DNA from: Streptomyces sp. TLI_053
GTDB lineage: Bacteria > Actinomycetota > Actinomycetes > Streptomycetales > Streptomycetaceae
Reading direction: 5' to 3'
NCBI RefSeq assembly: GCF_900105395.1
Contig: NZ_LT629775.1
Coordinates: 5,292,001-5,356,000 of the forward strand
Length of the DNA: 64,000 nt
The translations under genes and the position numbers were made by a program. Positions 25,578 to 33,480 of this stretch are shown piece after piece. Under the pieces are notes generated by a model. That model ran no database searches. It was not told the origin of the DNA and was given only the letters and a program-made list of their open reading frames with translations. Every line of letters starts with the position of its first letter. The first letter of the stretch is position 1.

Positions 25578-25945
25578 GAACGCAGAACCCTCCTCAGGAA
25601 GTCGGCCCCGTGGACCCCCGCCGCAGAATCCACCCCGGCCGTTCCTCCCGCCCGGGAAGGTGACCAGGAGTCGACCGGCAGGCGGAGTGGGGAGTCGGCC
25701 TCTTCGACTTTCCAGTCCCGCAACCGGGGTGGAAGGCCGACCCCTCGGACGTCTCGTTCCTGCGCAGCAAGTCGGCCGCCTCGACTTCCTGTGCCGAGCC
25801 GCTAGGCCCACAGTCGGTCGCCGTGAATGAACGTTTCTGCTGCGTGGGGGAGTTGCGGGTCGTTGGCGGCGGTGCTCGAACGTGTTGCCCCCCTGGACCG
25901 GGAAGTCAGGCAGGCCGACTTTCCGCGCCGACCCGAGTCAAGGGG

Positions 25946-25972
25946 GCTGCTTGCTCGGGCCGAGCGAGCGGC
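25946..25972. repeat. Type B hairpin
   Basis: GCTGCTTGCTCG-GGC-CGAGCGAGCGGC; the two non-complementary DNA positions become G-U pairs in the plus-strand RNA. Confidence 0.75.
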
Positions 25973-25982
25973 AAGAGTCCGG

Positions 25983-26013
25983 AGTGGGAAGTCGGTGAGG
26001 CCGACTTCCCACT
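25983..26013. repeat. Type A hairpin
   Basis: AGTGGGAAGTCGG-TGAGG-CCGACTTCCCACT, 13-bp perfect stem. Confidence 0.9.
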
Positions 26014-26039
26014 TCGGGGCCGGTCGCCACCACGGCAGG

Positions 26040-26074
26040 CCGGTGCCCCCTTGCGAACCGCAAGGGGGCACCGG
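26040..26074. repeat. Type C hairpin
   Basis: CCGGTGCCCCCTTGCG-AAC-CGCAAGGGGGCACCGG, 16-bp perfect stem. Confidence 0.9.
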
Positions 26075-26278
26075 AAGCAAGACCCTCCGGACCCGTTGAC
26101 CCCGCCGCAGAACCCACACCCCGGCCATTCCTCCCGCCCGGAAGGGCGACCAGGAGCCGACCGGCAGGCGGAATGGAAAGTCGGCCGCCTCGACTTCCTG
26201 CGCCGAGCCGCAAGGCCCGCAGTCGCGTGCCTTGGATGAACGTTTCTGCTGCGTGGAGGAGTTGCCGGGTTGTTGGCG

Positions 26279-26311
26279 GGTGGTGCTCGCTCGGGTCGAG
26301 CGAGCACCACC
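26279..26311. repeat. Type B hairpin
   Basis: GGTGGTGCTCGCTCG-GGT-CGAGCGAGCACCACC, 15-bp perfect stem. Confidence 0.9.
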
Positions 26312-26339
26312 GCTCCTCGAACGGGTTGTCCTCTGCTGC

Positions 26340-26364
26340 GGGAAGTCGGGCAGGCCGACTTCCC
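26340..26364. repeat. Type A hairpin
   Basis: GGGAAGTCGG-GCAGG-CCGACTTCCC, 10-bp perfect stem. Confidence 0.88.
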
Positions 26365-26479
26365 ATGCCGATCCCGGCCGCGCATCGGGATGGGACCCGG
26401 GATCAGGAAGTCGGTGGCATCGACTTTCCGGTCCGCCCGATCCTCGACCTCGCCGGGTGGAGCGGCAGGTTGTACGGGG

Positions 26480-26512
26480 GCTGACCTTCGCTCGGGCCGA
26501 GCGAAGGTCAGC
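26480..26512. repeat. Type B hairpin
   Basis: GCTGACCTTCGCTCG-GGC-CGAGCGAAGGTCAGC, 15-bp perfect stem. Confidence 0.9.
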
Positions 26513-26553
26513 CGGTACGAGGTGGGGTGGTCCGGCGCCCGGCGCCCGGGAGG

Positions 26554-26576
26554 GGAAGTCGGAACCGCCGACTTCC
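26554..26576. repeat. Type A hairpin
   Basis: GGAAGTCGG-AACCG-CCGACTTCC, 9-bp perfect stem, the minimal core. Confidence 0.88.
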
Positions 26577-26652
26577 GACTCCGAGAGGCAGTGCTCCGCT
26601 CGATCCTCGATATCCCCCGGGAAGGGCGGACGGTGAGTGGCTGCCGGCACAC

Positions 26653-26690
26653 CACGATGGCCCCCTTGCGGCGGCAAGGGGGCCATCGTG
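26653..26690. repeat. Type C hairpin
   Basis: CACGATGGCCCCCTTGC-GGCG-GCAAGGGGGCCATCGTG, 17-bp perfect stem. Confidence 0.9.
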
Positions 26691-26710
26691 GGGCCGGAGC
26701 GGGCGCGGCA

Positions 26711-26738
26711 CGGGAAGGTCGGCCGGTCCGACTTCCCG
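26711..26738. terminator. Type A hairpin, last of the array, behind hmuO
   Basis: CGGGAAG(G)TCGG / CCGACTTCCCG with one bulged G. It is 12 bases beyond the hmuO stop and so placed to terminate that minus-strand gene. Confidence 0.75.
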
Positions 26739-26749
26739 CGCCGGGAGGT

Positions 26750-27424
26750 TCAGGCGCTCAGCGGGTACCGGGTGTCCAGGTCCTGGAAGAGCGCGCCGTT
26801 CAGCTGGAACGCGCGCTTGCACTCCTCGACCACCCGGCGGAGCTCGACCTCGTCCAGGGCCAGGCCCGCGGCGTCCAGCTTGGCCCGGTAGTCGCGCTTG
26901 AACGCGGCCGGGTTCTCGACCTGCTCGAAGACGTAGAACCGCACGCCGTCGCCCTTGCGCTCGAAGCCCCAGGTCTTCTCGGCGATGCCGCGGATGATCT
27001 GGCCGCCCGACAGGTCGCCCAGGTAGCGGGTGTAGTGGTGCGCTATCCAGCCCGCCGGCCACTCGCGGGCCAGCTCCTCGAGCCGGGCGACGTACGCGGC
27101 GGTGGCCGGCAGTGGGACGAGGCCCTCGCGCCAGTCCGGCCCCCGCAGGTGGGCGAGGTCGCGCTCGATGGCGGCGGTGCGCAGGATCGTGCTGTCCACG
27201 AACGGCCCGGCCACCGGGTGCTCCGCCAGCTCCTCGGCCCGCTCCTCCAGGGCGCGGTAGACGAACCAGAGCTGGCCGGTGAGGTCGGCGTAGGCCTCGA
27301 TCCCGAGGTGCCCGCCGAGCAGGCGGCTCATGAACGAGGACTGTTCGGCGGCCTCGTGCTCGGCGCTGCTCGCGGTGCGCAGCACGGTGGAGAACGGGAC
27401 GACGGGCTGCTCGGGCGTGGACAT
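26750..27424 (-). CDS. hmuO: Biliverdin-producing heme oxygenase
   Basis: 224 aa, HmuO size. It opens heme to biliverdin, CO and free iron. The proximal heme His is in ASSAEHEAAEQ (about residue 18), and the distal helix YTRYLGDLSGGQ is at about 124-135. The family partner hmuTUV/HtaA locus lies 9 kb away. The ATG at 27424 has an iron box in its promoter, so both are predicted to respond to iron starvation together. Confidence 0.95.
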   Translation of the reverse strand: MSTPEQPVVPFSTVLRTASSAEHEAAEQSSFMSRLLGGHLGIEAYADLTGQLWFVYRALEERAEELAEHPVAGPFVDSTILRTAAIERDLAHLRGPDWREGLVPLPATAAYVARLEELAREWPAGWIAHHYTRYLGDLSGGQIIRGIAEKTWGFERKGDGVRFYVFEQVENPAAFKRDYRAKLDAAGLALDEVELRRVVEECKRAFQLNGALFQDLDTRYPLSA

Positions 27425-27459
27425 GCGGGCCTCCAGTGGTCGACTACGTCCCCGATTGC

Positions 27460-27478
27460 TTTGGGTAGCCTAACCTAA
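27460..27478 (-). promoter_or_regulatory. Iron box upstream of hmuO
   Basis: TTTGGGTAGCCTAACCTAA, 16 of 19 bases matching the IdeR/DmdR consensus, 35 bases before the hmuO start. Confidence 0.88.
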
Positions 27479-27546
27479 TTCCTGGTCATGCCGACAGGGT
27501 GTCGGCAACCTGTCGGCAACCTGGCGCCTCCCGGCCCCTGGAACGG

Positions 27547-27591
27547 CGAAGGCCGGGGCCCGCGGAAGTACTCCGCGAACCCCGGCCTTCG
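27547..27591 (-). terminator. Two-stem terminator after ppa
   Basis: Outer CGAAGGCCGGGG / CCCCGGCCTTCG (12 bp) and inner CGCGGA / TCCGCG (6 bp). Located past the ppa stop on the minus strand. Confidence 0.85.
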
Positions 27592-27657
27592 ACTGCCTCG
27601 CCTACCTCGAAGCGCCGGGCGGACGGACCGCCGGACGCACGAGACGGGCAGGACGGC

Positions 27658-28149
27658 TCAGTGGCCGCCCTGCTCCGCCAGGCGCTTGATCGACGCGGTG
27701 ACCTCGGCCTCGGCCTCGGCGCGGCCGACCCAGTTGGCACCCTCGACGGACTTGCCGGGCTCCAGGTCCTTGTAGACCTCGAAGAAGTGCTGGATCTCCA
27801 GACGGTCGAACTCCGACACGTGGTGGATGTCCTGCAGGTGCTCCCAGCGCGGGTCCGTCGCCGGGACGCAGAGCAGCTTGTCGTCGCCGCCGGCCTCGTC
27901 CGTCATCTTGAACATGCCGATGACACGGCACTTGATCAGGCAACCGGGGAAGGTCGGCTCGTCCAGGATGACCAGGGCGTCCAGCGGGTCACCGTCGTCC
28001 GCCAGGGTGCCCTCGACGTAGCCGTAGTCGGCCGGGTAGCGGGTCGAGGTGAAGAGCATCCGGTCGAGCCGAAGGCGACCGGTCTCGTGGTCGACCTCGT
28101 ACTTGTTACGAGAGCCCTTAGGGATTTCGATAAGGACGTCGAACTCCAA
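27658..28149 (-). CDS. ppa: Inorganic pyrophosphatase (family I)
   Basis: 163 aa, the usual bacterial size. Hydrolyses pyrophosphate in the cytosol. Active-site stretches: EIPKGSRNKYEVDH (about 8-21), YPADYGYVEGTL (about 39-50) and DGDPLDALVILDEP (about 52-65, metal-binding Asp). I chose the TTG at 28149 because GGAGGAACCG lies just before it and homologues begin MEFDV; a TTG at 28161 would add four residues. Confidence 0.95.
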   Translation of the reverse strand: MEFDVLIEIPKGSRNKYEVDHETGRLRLDRMLFTSTRYPADYGYVEGTLADDGDPLDALVILDEPTFPGCLIKCRVIGMFKMTDEAGGDDKLLCVPATDPRWEHLQDIHHVSEFDRLEIQHFFEVYKDLEPGKSVEGANWVGRAEAEAEVTASIKRLAEQGGH

Positions 28150-28226
28150 CGGTTCCTCCAAGGTAGGGACTGACAGAATCCAAGTGTCTCCTACGGGAGT
28201 GAGTGCTCAGGAAAGGGGCCGGGTCG

Positions 28227-29966
28227 GTGCGAGCAGGGGCTGGGCCGGGGCGCCGGCACGGGGGTACGGCCGCGGGGCTGTTCGGGGCGTCGTTGCTGGT
28301 CGCCGCGACGGTGCTGGGGGCGGGGGGCGCCTCCGCGCTGCCGTCCGCGCCGCCGGCCGGATCGGCCTCGCCGGGCGGACCGGGGGCCGGTGGCAACACC
28401 CGGGGCGGCCAGGACGAGGGCAACGGCCGGCGGGGCGAGAACCGGGGCGACAAGGAGAACCGGGGCGAAAAGGGCGACCGGGGGGACCAGGGCGATCGGG
28501 GCGACCGGGGCGAGGAGTCGGGCCGGCCCGGGAGCCCGGGCAGCAGCTCCGCCCGCCCCGGCACCGCCCCGCCGTCCACCACCGCGTCCGCCCCGCCCGC
28601 ACCGGCCTCGCCGTCCGCCTCGGCCACCGCCTCGGCGCCCACCTCGGCCACCGCCTCCGCCAAGCCCTCCGCCGTCGCCCGGCCGGCCCCGGCCGGTGCC
28701 GTGCTGGCCGCCGCCGAGGCCGGCCCGGGCGCCGGACTGCCCACCGCGCAGGGCCTCCAGCAGGCGCTGGCCACCGTGCTCACCGACCAGAACCTCGGCA
28801 CCGTCGGCCTCGCCGTCGCGGACGCCGCCGACGGCCGACTCCTGTACGGCAAGGGGGAGAACACCGCCGCCACGCCCGCCTCCACCACCAAGCTGGCCAC
28901 CTCGGTCGCGGCCCTCTCGCTGATCCCGGGGGACACCCGGCTGGTCACCCGGGTCGTCAAGAGCGCGGCGACGGGCGGGATCACCCTCGTGGGTGGTGGT
29001 GACCCGACACTGACCGCGCTCCCCGCCGACCAGGTGCAGATCGCCGGTGTCCCCGCCGACCCGGACACCGCTCCCGCCTCGCTGGACGCGCTGGCCCGGC
29101 AGACCGCCGCCGCGCTGAAGGCCGCGGGCACCACCACCGTCGTGCTCGACTACGACGTCTCGCTCTACACCGGCCCGCTGCTGCACAAGAACCACGACGG
29201 CGAGAACATCGCCGCGGTGACGCCGCTGATGGTGGACGAGGGCAAGGCCGACCCGAAGAGCCTCGCCGACGCCCCCGCCCGGGTCGCCGACCCGGCCGGC
29301 GCGGCCGCCGAGGCCTTCGCCAACCTGCTGAAGGCCCAGGGAGTCACCGTCCAGGGCAAGGCGAAGGCCGCCGCCGCCCCGGCCGCCGCCGACGCCCCCG
29401 TGCTCGGCCGGGTGGACTCGCCGACCATGGCCCGGCTGGTCGAGCGGATGCTGACCACCTCCGACAACACCCTCGCCGAGGCGATCGCCCGGCAGGCCGC
29501 GATCGCGGCCCACCAGCCGGCCGCCTTCGAGGGCGCCGCCACCGCCGTCACCCAGGAACTCGCCCGGCTCGGCGTGCCGATGACCGGTGTGGTGCTCAAC
29601 GACGGCAGCGGTCTGCACCCCGGCAACGCGATCCCGCCGGCGGTCCTGGTCGGACTGCTCGGCCTGGCCGCCTCCGCGCAGCACCCGACGCTGCGTCCGG
29701 TGCTGACGGGCCTGCCGATCGCCGGTTTCACCGGCACCCTCGGCAAGCGCTTCGGCGCCGGGTCCGGGGCGGCCGACGCGGCCGGTCTGGTCCGGGCCAA
29801 GACCGGCAGCCTCAGCGGCGTCAACACCCTGGCGGGCACCGTGGTGGACGCCGACGGGCGGCTGCTCGCCTTCGCCCTGATGACCCGGACCGGCGCCCCG
29901 GTCGACACCGCCCGCGCCGCGATGGACCGCGTGGTGGCCAGGCTGGCGGCCTGCGGCTGCCGCTGA
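28227..29966 (+). CDS. dacB: D-alanyl-D-alanine carboxypeptidase/endopeptidase (PBP4 type)
   Basis: 579 aa. Signal/anchor at about 12-38, then a long hydrophilic linker with RGD/RGE/KGD repeats (about 60-105) and an Ala/Ser/Pro linker to about 165. The S13 peptidase domain follows: SxxK as STTK, SxN as SDN, and AKTGS near residue 525. It trims peptidoglycan stem peptides outside the membrane. The GTG at 28227 follows AGGAAAGGGG; a GTG at 28203 has the ribosome site too close. Confidence 0.9.
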   Translation: MRAGAGPGRRHGGTAAGLFGASLLVAATVLGAGGASALPSAPPAGSASPGGPGAGGNTRGGQDEGNGRRGENRGDKENRGEKGDRGDQGDRGDRGEESGRPGSPGSSSARPGTAPPSTTASAPPAPASPSASATASAPTSATASAKPSAVARPAPAGAVLAAAEAGPGAGLPTAQGLQQALATVLTDQNLGTVGLAVADAADGRLLYGKGENTAATPASTTKLATSVAALSLIPGDTRLVTRVVKSAATGGITLVGGGDPTLTALPADQVQIAGVPADPDTAPASLDALARQTAAALKAAGTTTVVLDYDVSLYTGPLLHKNHDGENIAAVTPLMVDEGKADPKSLADAPARVADPAGAAAEAFANLLKAQGVTVQGKAKAAAAPAAADAPVLGRVDSPTMARLVERMLTTSDNTLAEAIARQAAIAAHQPAAFEGAATAVTQELARLGVPMTGVVLNDGSGLHPGNAIPPAVLVGLLGLAASAQHPTLRPVLTGLPIAGFTGTLGKRFGAGSGAADAAGLVRAKTGSLSGVNTLAGTVVDADGRLLAFALMTRTGAPVDTARAAMDRVVARLAACGCR

Positions 29967-30048
29967 GTGGCCACGGGTCGGCCACCGGGCCGCCATTGAC
30001 CGGCCGTTCCGGCTCCCCCAGGCGCACGGGAGCACGTACGGTGAGGGC

Positions 30049-31227
30049 ATGACGAGCGCGAGCGGCGGGGCCGACATGGTCGACTGGAATCTCGCGGTCG
30101 CGACCGCGACCAGGCTGGTGCGGCCGGGGCCGGAGGTGAGCCGGGCCGAGGCGGCCGCAGTGGTCGCCGAACTGCGCCGGCACGCCCTGGCGGCGGAGGA
30201 GCACGTCCGGGAGTTCACCGGCATGCGCTCCAGCAGCCTGGCCGAGGCCACCGCGACCCCGGTGCTGATCGTGGACCGACCCGGCTGGGTGCGGGCCAAC
30301 GTGGCGGGCTTCCGCACCATCGTCCAGCCGCTGGTGGAGAAGCTCCAGGCGCGCCGGACGGGCGGCTCGGCCTCCGCCGTGCTCGGCACGGTGGGGGAGA
30401 AGGCCACCGGGATCGAGGTCGGCGCGCTGCTGGCCTTCCTCTCCACCAAGGTGCTCGGCCAGTACGAGACCTTCGCCCCGGCCGAGCCCTCGCTGGAGGC
30501 GCCGGACAGCCCGGCCGCGCTGTTCGACAAGCCCCGGCTGGGCCCCGAGGGCCCCGGTCCGGGCCGCCTGCTGCTGGTGGCGCCCAACATCGTGCACGTC
30601 GAGCGGGAGCTGGACGTCGACCCGGCCGACTTCCGGCTCTGGGTCTGCCTGCACGAGGAGACCCACCGCACCCAGTTCACCGCGGTGCCCTGGCTGCGCG
30701 ACCACATCCAGTCCGAGGTGCAGTCCTTCCTGGCCGAGACGGACGTCGACCCCGGTGCGCTGGTGGAGCGGCTGCGGGACGCGGCCGGCTCGCTCGGCGC
30801 CGGACTGCCCGGCCTCGGCGGCCGCGGCGGCGACGCCCCGTCGGCCGGCCTGCTGGAGATCGTCCAGTCGCCGGCCCAGCGGGAGATCCTCGGCCGGCTG
30901 ACCGCCGTGATGTCCCTGCTGGAGGGGCACGCGGACGTGGTGATGGACGGGGTGGGCCCGGCCGTGGTGCCGAGCGTCGCCGAGATCCGGGAGAAGTTCC
31001 AGCAGCGCCGGGACCGCGGTGCCAACCGGCTGGACCTGGTGCTGCGCCGGCTGCTCGGGATGGACGCCAAGCTCCGGCAGTACCAGGACGGCGCGGTCTT
31101 CGTCCGGGGTGTGGTCGAGCGGGTCGGCATGGAGGGCTTCAACCGGGTCTGGACCTCGCCGAACACCCTGCCGACCAAGGACGAGATCCACGACCCCGCC
31201 GCCTGGGTCGCCCGGGTGGGCCGCTGA
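30049..31227 (+). CDS. DUF2342 zinc-dependent metalloprotease-like protein
   Basis: 392 aa, actinobacterial family often annotated as F420-biosynthesis-associated or zinc-dependent metalloprotease. The zincin-like motif HEETHRTQF is at about residues 203-211. The fold is mostly helical and cytosolic. Start ATG 30049. The substrate is unknown, and the link to F420 is family annotation only. It lies between dacB and tilS, an arrangement I recall as conserved in streptomycetes. Confidence 0.82.
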   Translation: MTSASGGADMVDWNLAVATATRLVRPGPEVSRAEAAAVVAELRRHALAAEEHVREFTGMRSSSLAEATATPVLIVDRPGWVRANVAGFRTIVQPLVEKLQARRTGGSASAVLGTVGEKATGIEVGALLAFLSTKVLGQYETFAPAEPSLEAPDSPAALFDKPRLGPEGPGPGRLLLVAPNIVHVERELDVDPADFRLWVCLHEETHRTQFTAVPWLRDHIQSEVQSFLAETDVDPGALVERLRDAAGSLGAGLPGLGGRGGDAPSAGLLEIVQSPAQREILGRLTAVMSLLEGHADVVMDGVGPAVVPSVAEIREKFQQRRDRGANRLDLVLRRLLGMDAKLRQYQDGAVFVRGVVERVGMEGFNRVWTSPNTLPTKDEIHDPAAWVARVGR

Positions 31228-31296
31228 CGGCCCCGCGGGGGCGGGACCGGGTGGCGGTCGGATCCGTTCGCACGAGTGGTCCAGTCGTGCACATGG

Positions 31297-31326
31297 CGGG
31301 TGAAGATACGTTTCTTCATTCACCCG
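31297..31326 (+). terminator. Imperfect hairpin after the DUF2342 gene
   Basis: CGGGTGAAGA pairs with TCTTCATTCACCCG, leaving four bulged bases; an additional GCACGA/TCGTGC stem lies at 31270-31290. Terminator or leader structure. Confidence 0.45.
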
Positions 31327-31484
31327 AACGTGGGACGGTGGTCGTACCGGTGGCGCGGGTGGCGTAGCGGGTGCCTCCTTTCTGCCACCATCTGTGAGCG
31401 CCCGGTAACACGGTGCTCATGGATGCGCGGTCCCCGCCGCGCCCACCGCAGTCCTGTCCCCCCTCCGCCGAGGAGTCGTCCGCC

Positions 31485-32624
31485 GTGGGCCCACACCCCG
31501 CTGTAGCCGCGATACGCCTGGCCGTACGCCGCACCCTCGCCGACCTCGCCGCCGAGGCCGGTTCCACCTTCACCGCGCCCGCCCGCGAACCGCGCGAGCG
31601 CGTCCCCGGCGTGCCGGTGGCCGCCGCCGCCCTGCCGGCCGCCGTCGGCACCACGCTGATCGGCAACGCCCACCGCCATCCGTCCGGGCTGCCCCGCACC
31701 CCCGCCGCGCCCGGCTCGCCGCTGGTCCTGGTCGCCGTCAGCGGCGGTGCGGACTCCATGGCGCTCGCCATCGCCGCCGCCTTCGAGGCCCCCAAGATCG
31801 GTCTGCGGGTCGGCGCCGTCACCGTCGACCACGGCCTCCAGTCCGGCTCCGCCGAGCGGGCCGACCAGGTCGCCGACCGGCTGCGCGAGCTCGGCCTCGA
31901 CCCGGTCGAGGCGATCGCCGTCCGGGTCGGCCGCGAGGGCGGCCCCGAGGCCGCCGCCAGGGACGCCCGGTACGCGGCCCTGGACGCGGCCGCCGAGCGG
32001 CACCGCGCGGTCGCCGTGCTGCTCGGCCACACCCGCGACGACCAGGCCGAGACCGTGCTGCTGGGCCTGGCCCGGGGGTCCGGCGCCCGCTCGCTGGCCG
32101 GCATGCCGGCCCAGAAGGGCCGCTACCGGCGCCCGCTGCTGGAGCTCGACCGGGCCGCCACCCGGCAGGCGTGCTCCGCCCAGGCGATCCAGGTCTGGGA
32201 CGACCCGCACAACTGCGACCCGGCCTACACCCGCGCCCGGGTCCGGCACGAGGTGCTGCCGGTGCTGGAGAAGCACCTGGGCGGCGGCGTGGTCGAGGCG
32301 CTCGCCCGGACCGCCCGGCTGTTCCGCGACGACGCCGACGCGCTCGACCAGTGGGCCGCGCTCGCCGAACGCGACATCCGGACGGGCGAAGGCGCCCTGG
32401 ACGCCGGGAAGCTGTCCGAGCTGCCCCCCGCCGTGCGCCGCCGGGTGCTGCGCCGGGCCGCGCTGCGGGCGGGCTGTCCGGCCGGGGACCTCTTCGCCCG
32501 GCACCTGGAGACGATCGACCTGCTGGTCACCGGATGGCGTGGTCAGGGGCCGCTGCACCTACCCGGGGGCGTCGAGGCCACCCGCCGGTGTGGCACGCTG
32601 GTCTTTCGGCGACAGGGCGACTGA
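31485..32624 (+). CDS. tilS: tRNA(Ile) lysidine synthetase
   Basis: 379 aa. Converts C34 of tRNA-Ile2 to lysidine with ATP and lysine. PP-loop SGGADS at about residues 86-91; substrate regions VDHGLQSGSAERAD and GHTRDDQAETVLLGLARGSG (17 residues visible as GHTRDDQAETVLLGLARG). The GTG at 31485 is chosen because GAGGAG sits nine bases upstream and homologues begin MGPHPAVAAIR. Confidence 0.93.
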   Translation: MGPHPAVAAIRLAVRRTLADLAAEAGSTFTAPAREPRERVPGVPVAAAALPAAVGTTLIGNAHRHPSGLPRTPAAPGSPLVLVAVSGGADSMALAIAAAFEAPKIGLRVGAVTVDHGLQSGSAERADQVADRLRELGLDPVEAIAVRVGREGGPEAAARDARYAALDAAAERHRAVAVLLGHTRDDQAETVLLGLARGSGARSLAGMPAQKGRYRRPLLELDRAATRQACSAQAIQVWDDPHNCDPAYTRARVRHEVLPVLEKHLGGGVVEALARTARLFRDDADALDQWAALAERDIRTGEGALDAGKLSELPPAVRRRVLRRAALRAGCPAGDLFARHLETIDLLVTGWRGQGPLHLPGGVEATRRCGTLVFRRQGD

Positions 32625-32694
32625 CGGGCGGGCATGCCCGGGGGAGCCGGCCGCCGGCCATCCAGACCCCGACACGTTTGAGGACGTATCCCCG

Positions 32695-33249
32695 GTGGAC
32701 CAGAACGACATGGGCGCTGACCTCGCGAAGGTGCTCATCAGCAAGGACGAGATCGACGCGAAGCTCCTGGAGCTGGCCGAGCGCATCGACCGGGACTACG
32801 CAGGCAAGGACCTGCTGATCGTCGGCGTCCTCAAGGGGGCCGTGATGGTCATGGCCGACCTCGCCCGCGCCCTGCACTCGCAGGTGACCATGGACTGGAT
32901 GGCGGTCTCCTCCTACGGGATGGGCACCAAGTCCTCCGGTGTGGTCCGGATCCTGAAGGACCTGGACACCGACATCGCCGGCCGGGACGTGCTGATCGTC
33001 GAGGACATCATCGACTCCGGTCTGACGCTGTCCTGGCTGCTCGGCAACCTGGGCTCGCGCGGCCCGGCCTCGCTGGAGGTCTGCACCCTGCTGCGCAAGC
33101 CCGACGCGGCCAAGGTCGAGATCGACGTCAAGTACGTCGGCTTCGACATCCCCAACGAGTTCGTGGTCGGCTACGGTCTCGACTACGCGGAGAAGCTCCG
33201 CAACCTCCCCTTCATCGGCACTCTCGCCCCGCACGTCTACGGCGGCTGA
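32695..33249 (+). CDS. hpt: Hypoxanthine phosphoribosyltransferase
   Basis: 184 aa. Purine salvage: hypoxanthine or guanine plus PRPP to IMP or GMP. PRPP-binding motif VLIVEDIIDSGLT at about 100-112; the flap region includes SSYGMGTKSSG. GTG start at 32695. The order tilS-hpt-ftsH-folE is the classical conserved bacterial order. Confidence 0.95.
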   Translation: MDQNDMGADLAKVLISKDEIDAKLLELAERIDRDYAGKDLLIVGVLKGAVMVMADLARALHSQVTMDWMAVSSYGMGTKSSGVVRILKDLDTDIAGRDVLIVEDIIDSGLTLSWLLGNLGSRGPASLEVCTLLRKPDAAKVEIDVKYVGFDIPNEFVVGYGLDYAEKLRNLPFIGTLAPHVYGG

Positions 33250-33264
33250 GAACCCGTTCGGACG

Positions 33265-33296
33265 ACGGGCGGGAACAGGATCCTGTTCCCGCCCGT
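33265..33296 (+). terminator. Perfect 32-base palindrome after hpt
   Basis: ACGGGCGGGAACAGGA joined directly to its complement, 16-bp arms, 15 bases past the stop. Confidence 0.85.
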
Positions 33297-33450
33297 TGAG
33301 TCGGGGGACCATAGAAGAACGTCGTATCGCCGTGCTCCCGCCACCTGGGGGGCGTACTGCGGTACGGTCCAATAAAACCGCTCTTCACATGAGCACTGAC
33401 TGACCGATATGCGCCGGTGGCCCACAGCCCCGCGGCGCCGTTGAGTGGCA

Positions 33451-33474
33451 GGAGGGACGGGGCGGCAACGCCCC
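33451..33474 (+). promoter_or_regulatory. Distant Shine-Dalgarno with intervening GNRA hairpin before ftsH
   Basis: GGAGGG (33451-33456) lies 24 bases from the ATG. Between them GGGGCG-GCAA-CGCCCC (33459-33474) forms a GNRA-tetraloop stem. Folding would bring the two to about 8 bases. Confidence 0.55.
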
Positions 33475-33480
33475 GCATGG

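Larger units (their letters stand above)
25483..25869. repeat. Duplicated segment, copy 1
   Basis: Similar to 25978-26279 in the same order: type A hairpin, GGGGCCGGTCGCCACCAC stretch, type C hairpin, GTTCCTCCCG stretch, type A hairpin, GATGAACGTTTCTGCTGCGT (here AATGAACG...). This copy carries about 50 extra bases near 25714-25763. Confidence 0.8.
25978..26279. repeat. Duplicated segment, copy 2
   Basis: Second imperfect copy of 25483-25869 (offset about 495 bases on the left, about 409 on the right, because the first copy has an insertion). Confidence 0.8.
25326..26749. repeat. 1.4-kb gene-free array of strong hairpins in three families
   Basis: No believable gene in 1,424 bases. Instead there are about a dozen type A hairpins (core GGAAGTCGG...CCGACTTCC), four type B (core GCTCGGnCCGAGC) and three type C (core CCCCTTGC...GCAAGGGG). 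Inner cores are conserved while outer stem bases differ but still pair. Part of the array is duplicated. Clear or degraded type A copies also start near 25684, 25764, 25899, 26174 and 26406. Possible roles: a terminator stack, REP-like non-autonomous elements, or a structured RNA. Confidence 0.85.

Noticed and set aside
25802..26686. Long readings on both strands of the hairpin array (up to about 400 codons)
   Set aside because: They are made of translated repeats (GRPSGREEW-, RFARGHRP-like strings), lack ribosome sites and normal amino-acid composition, and exist in several frames at once; the sequence is better explained by palindromes.
25326..26749. CRISPR array
   Set aside because: Repeats are palindromic hairpins of three kinds with irregular spacing and no constant-length spacers; no cas genes nearby.
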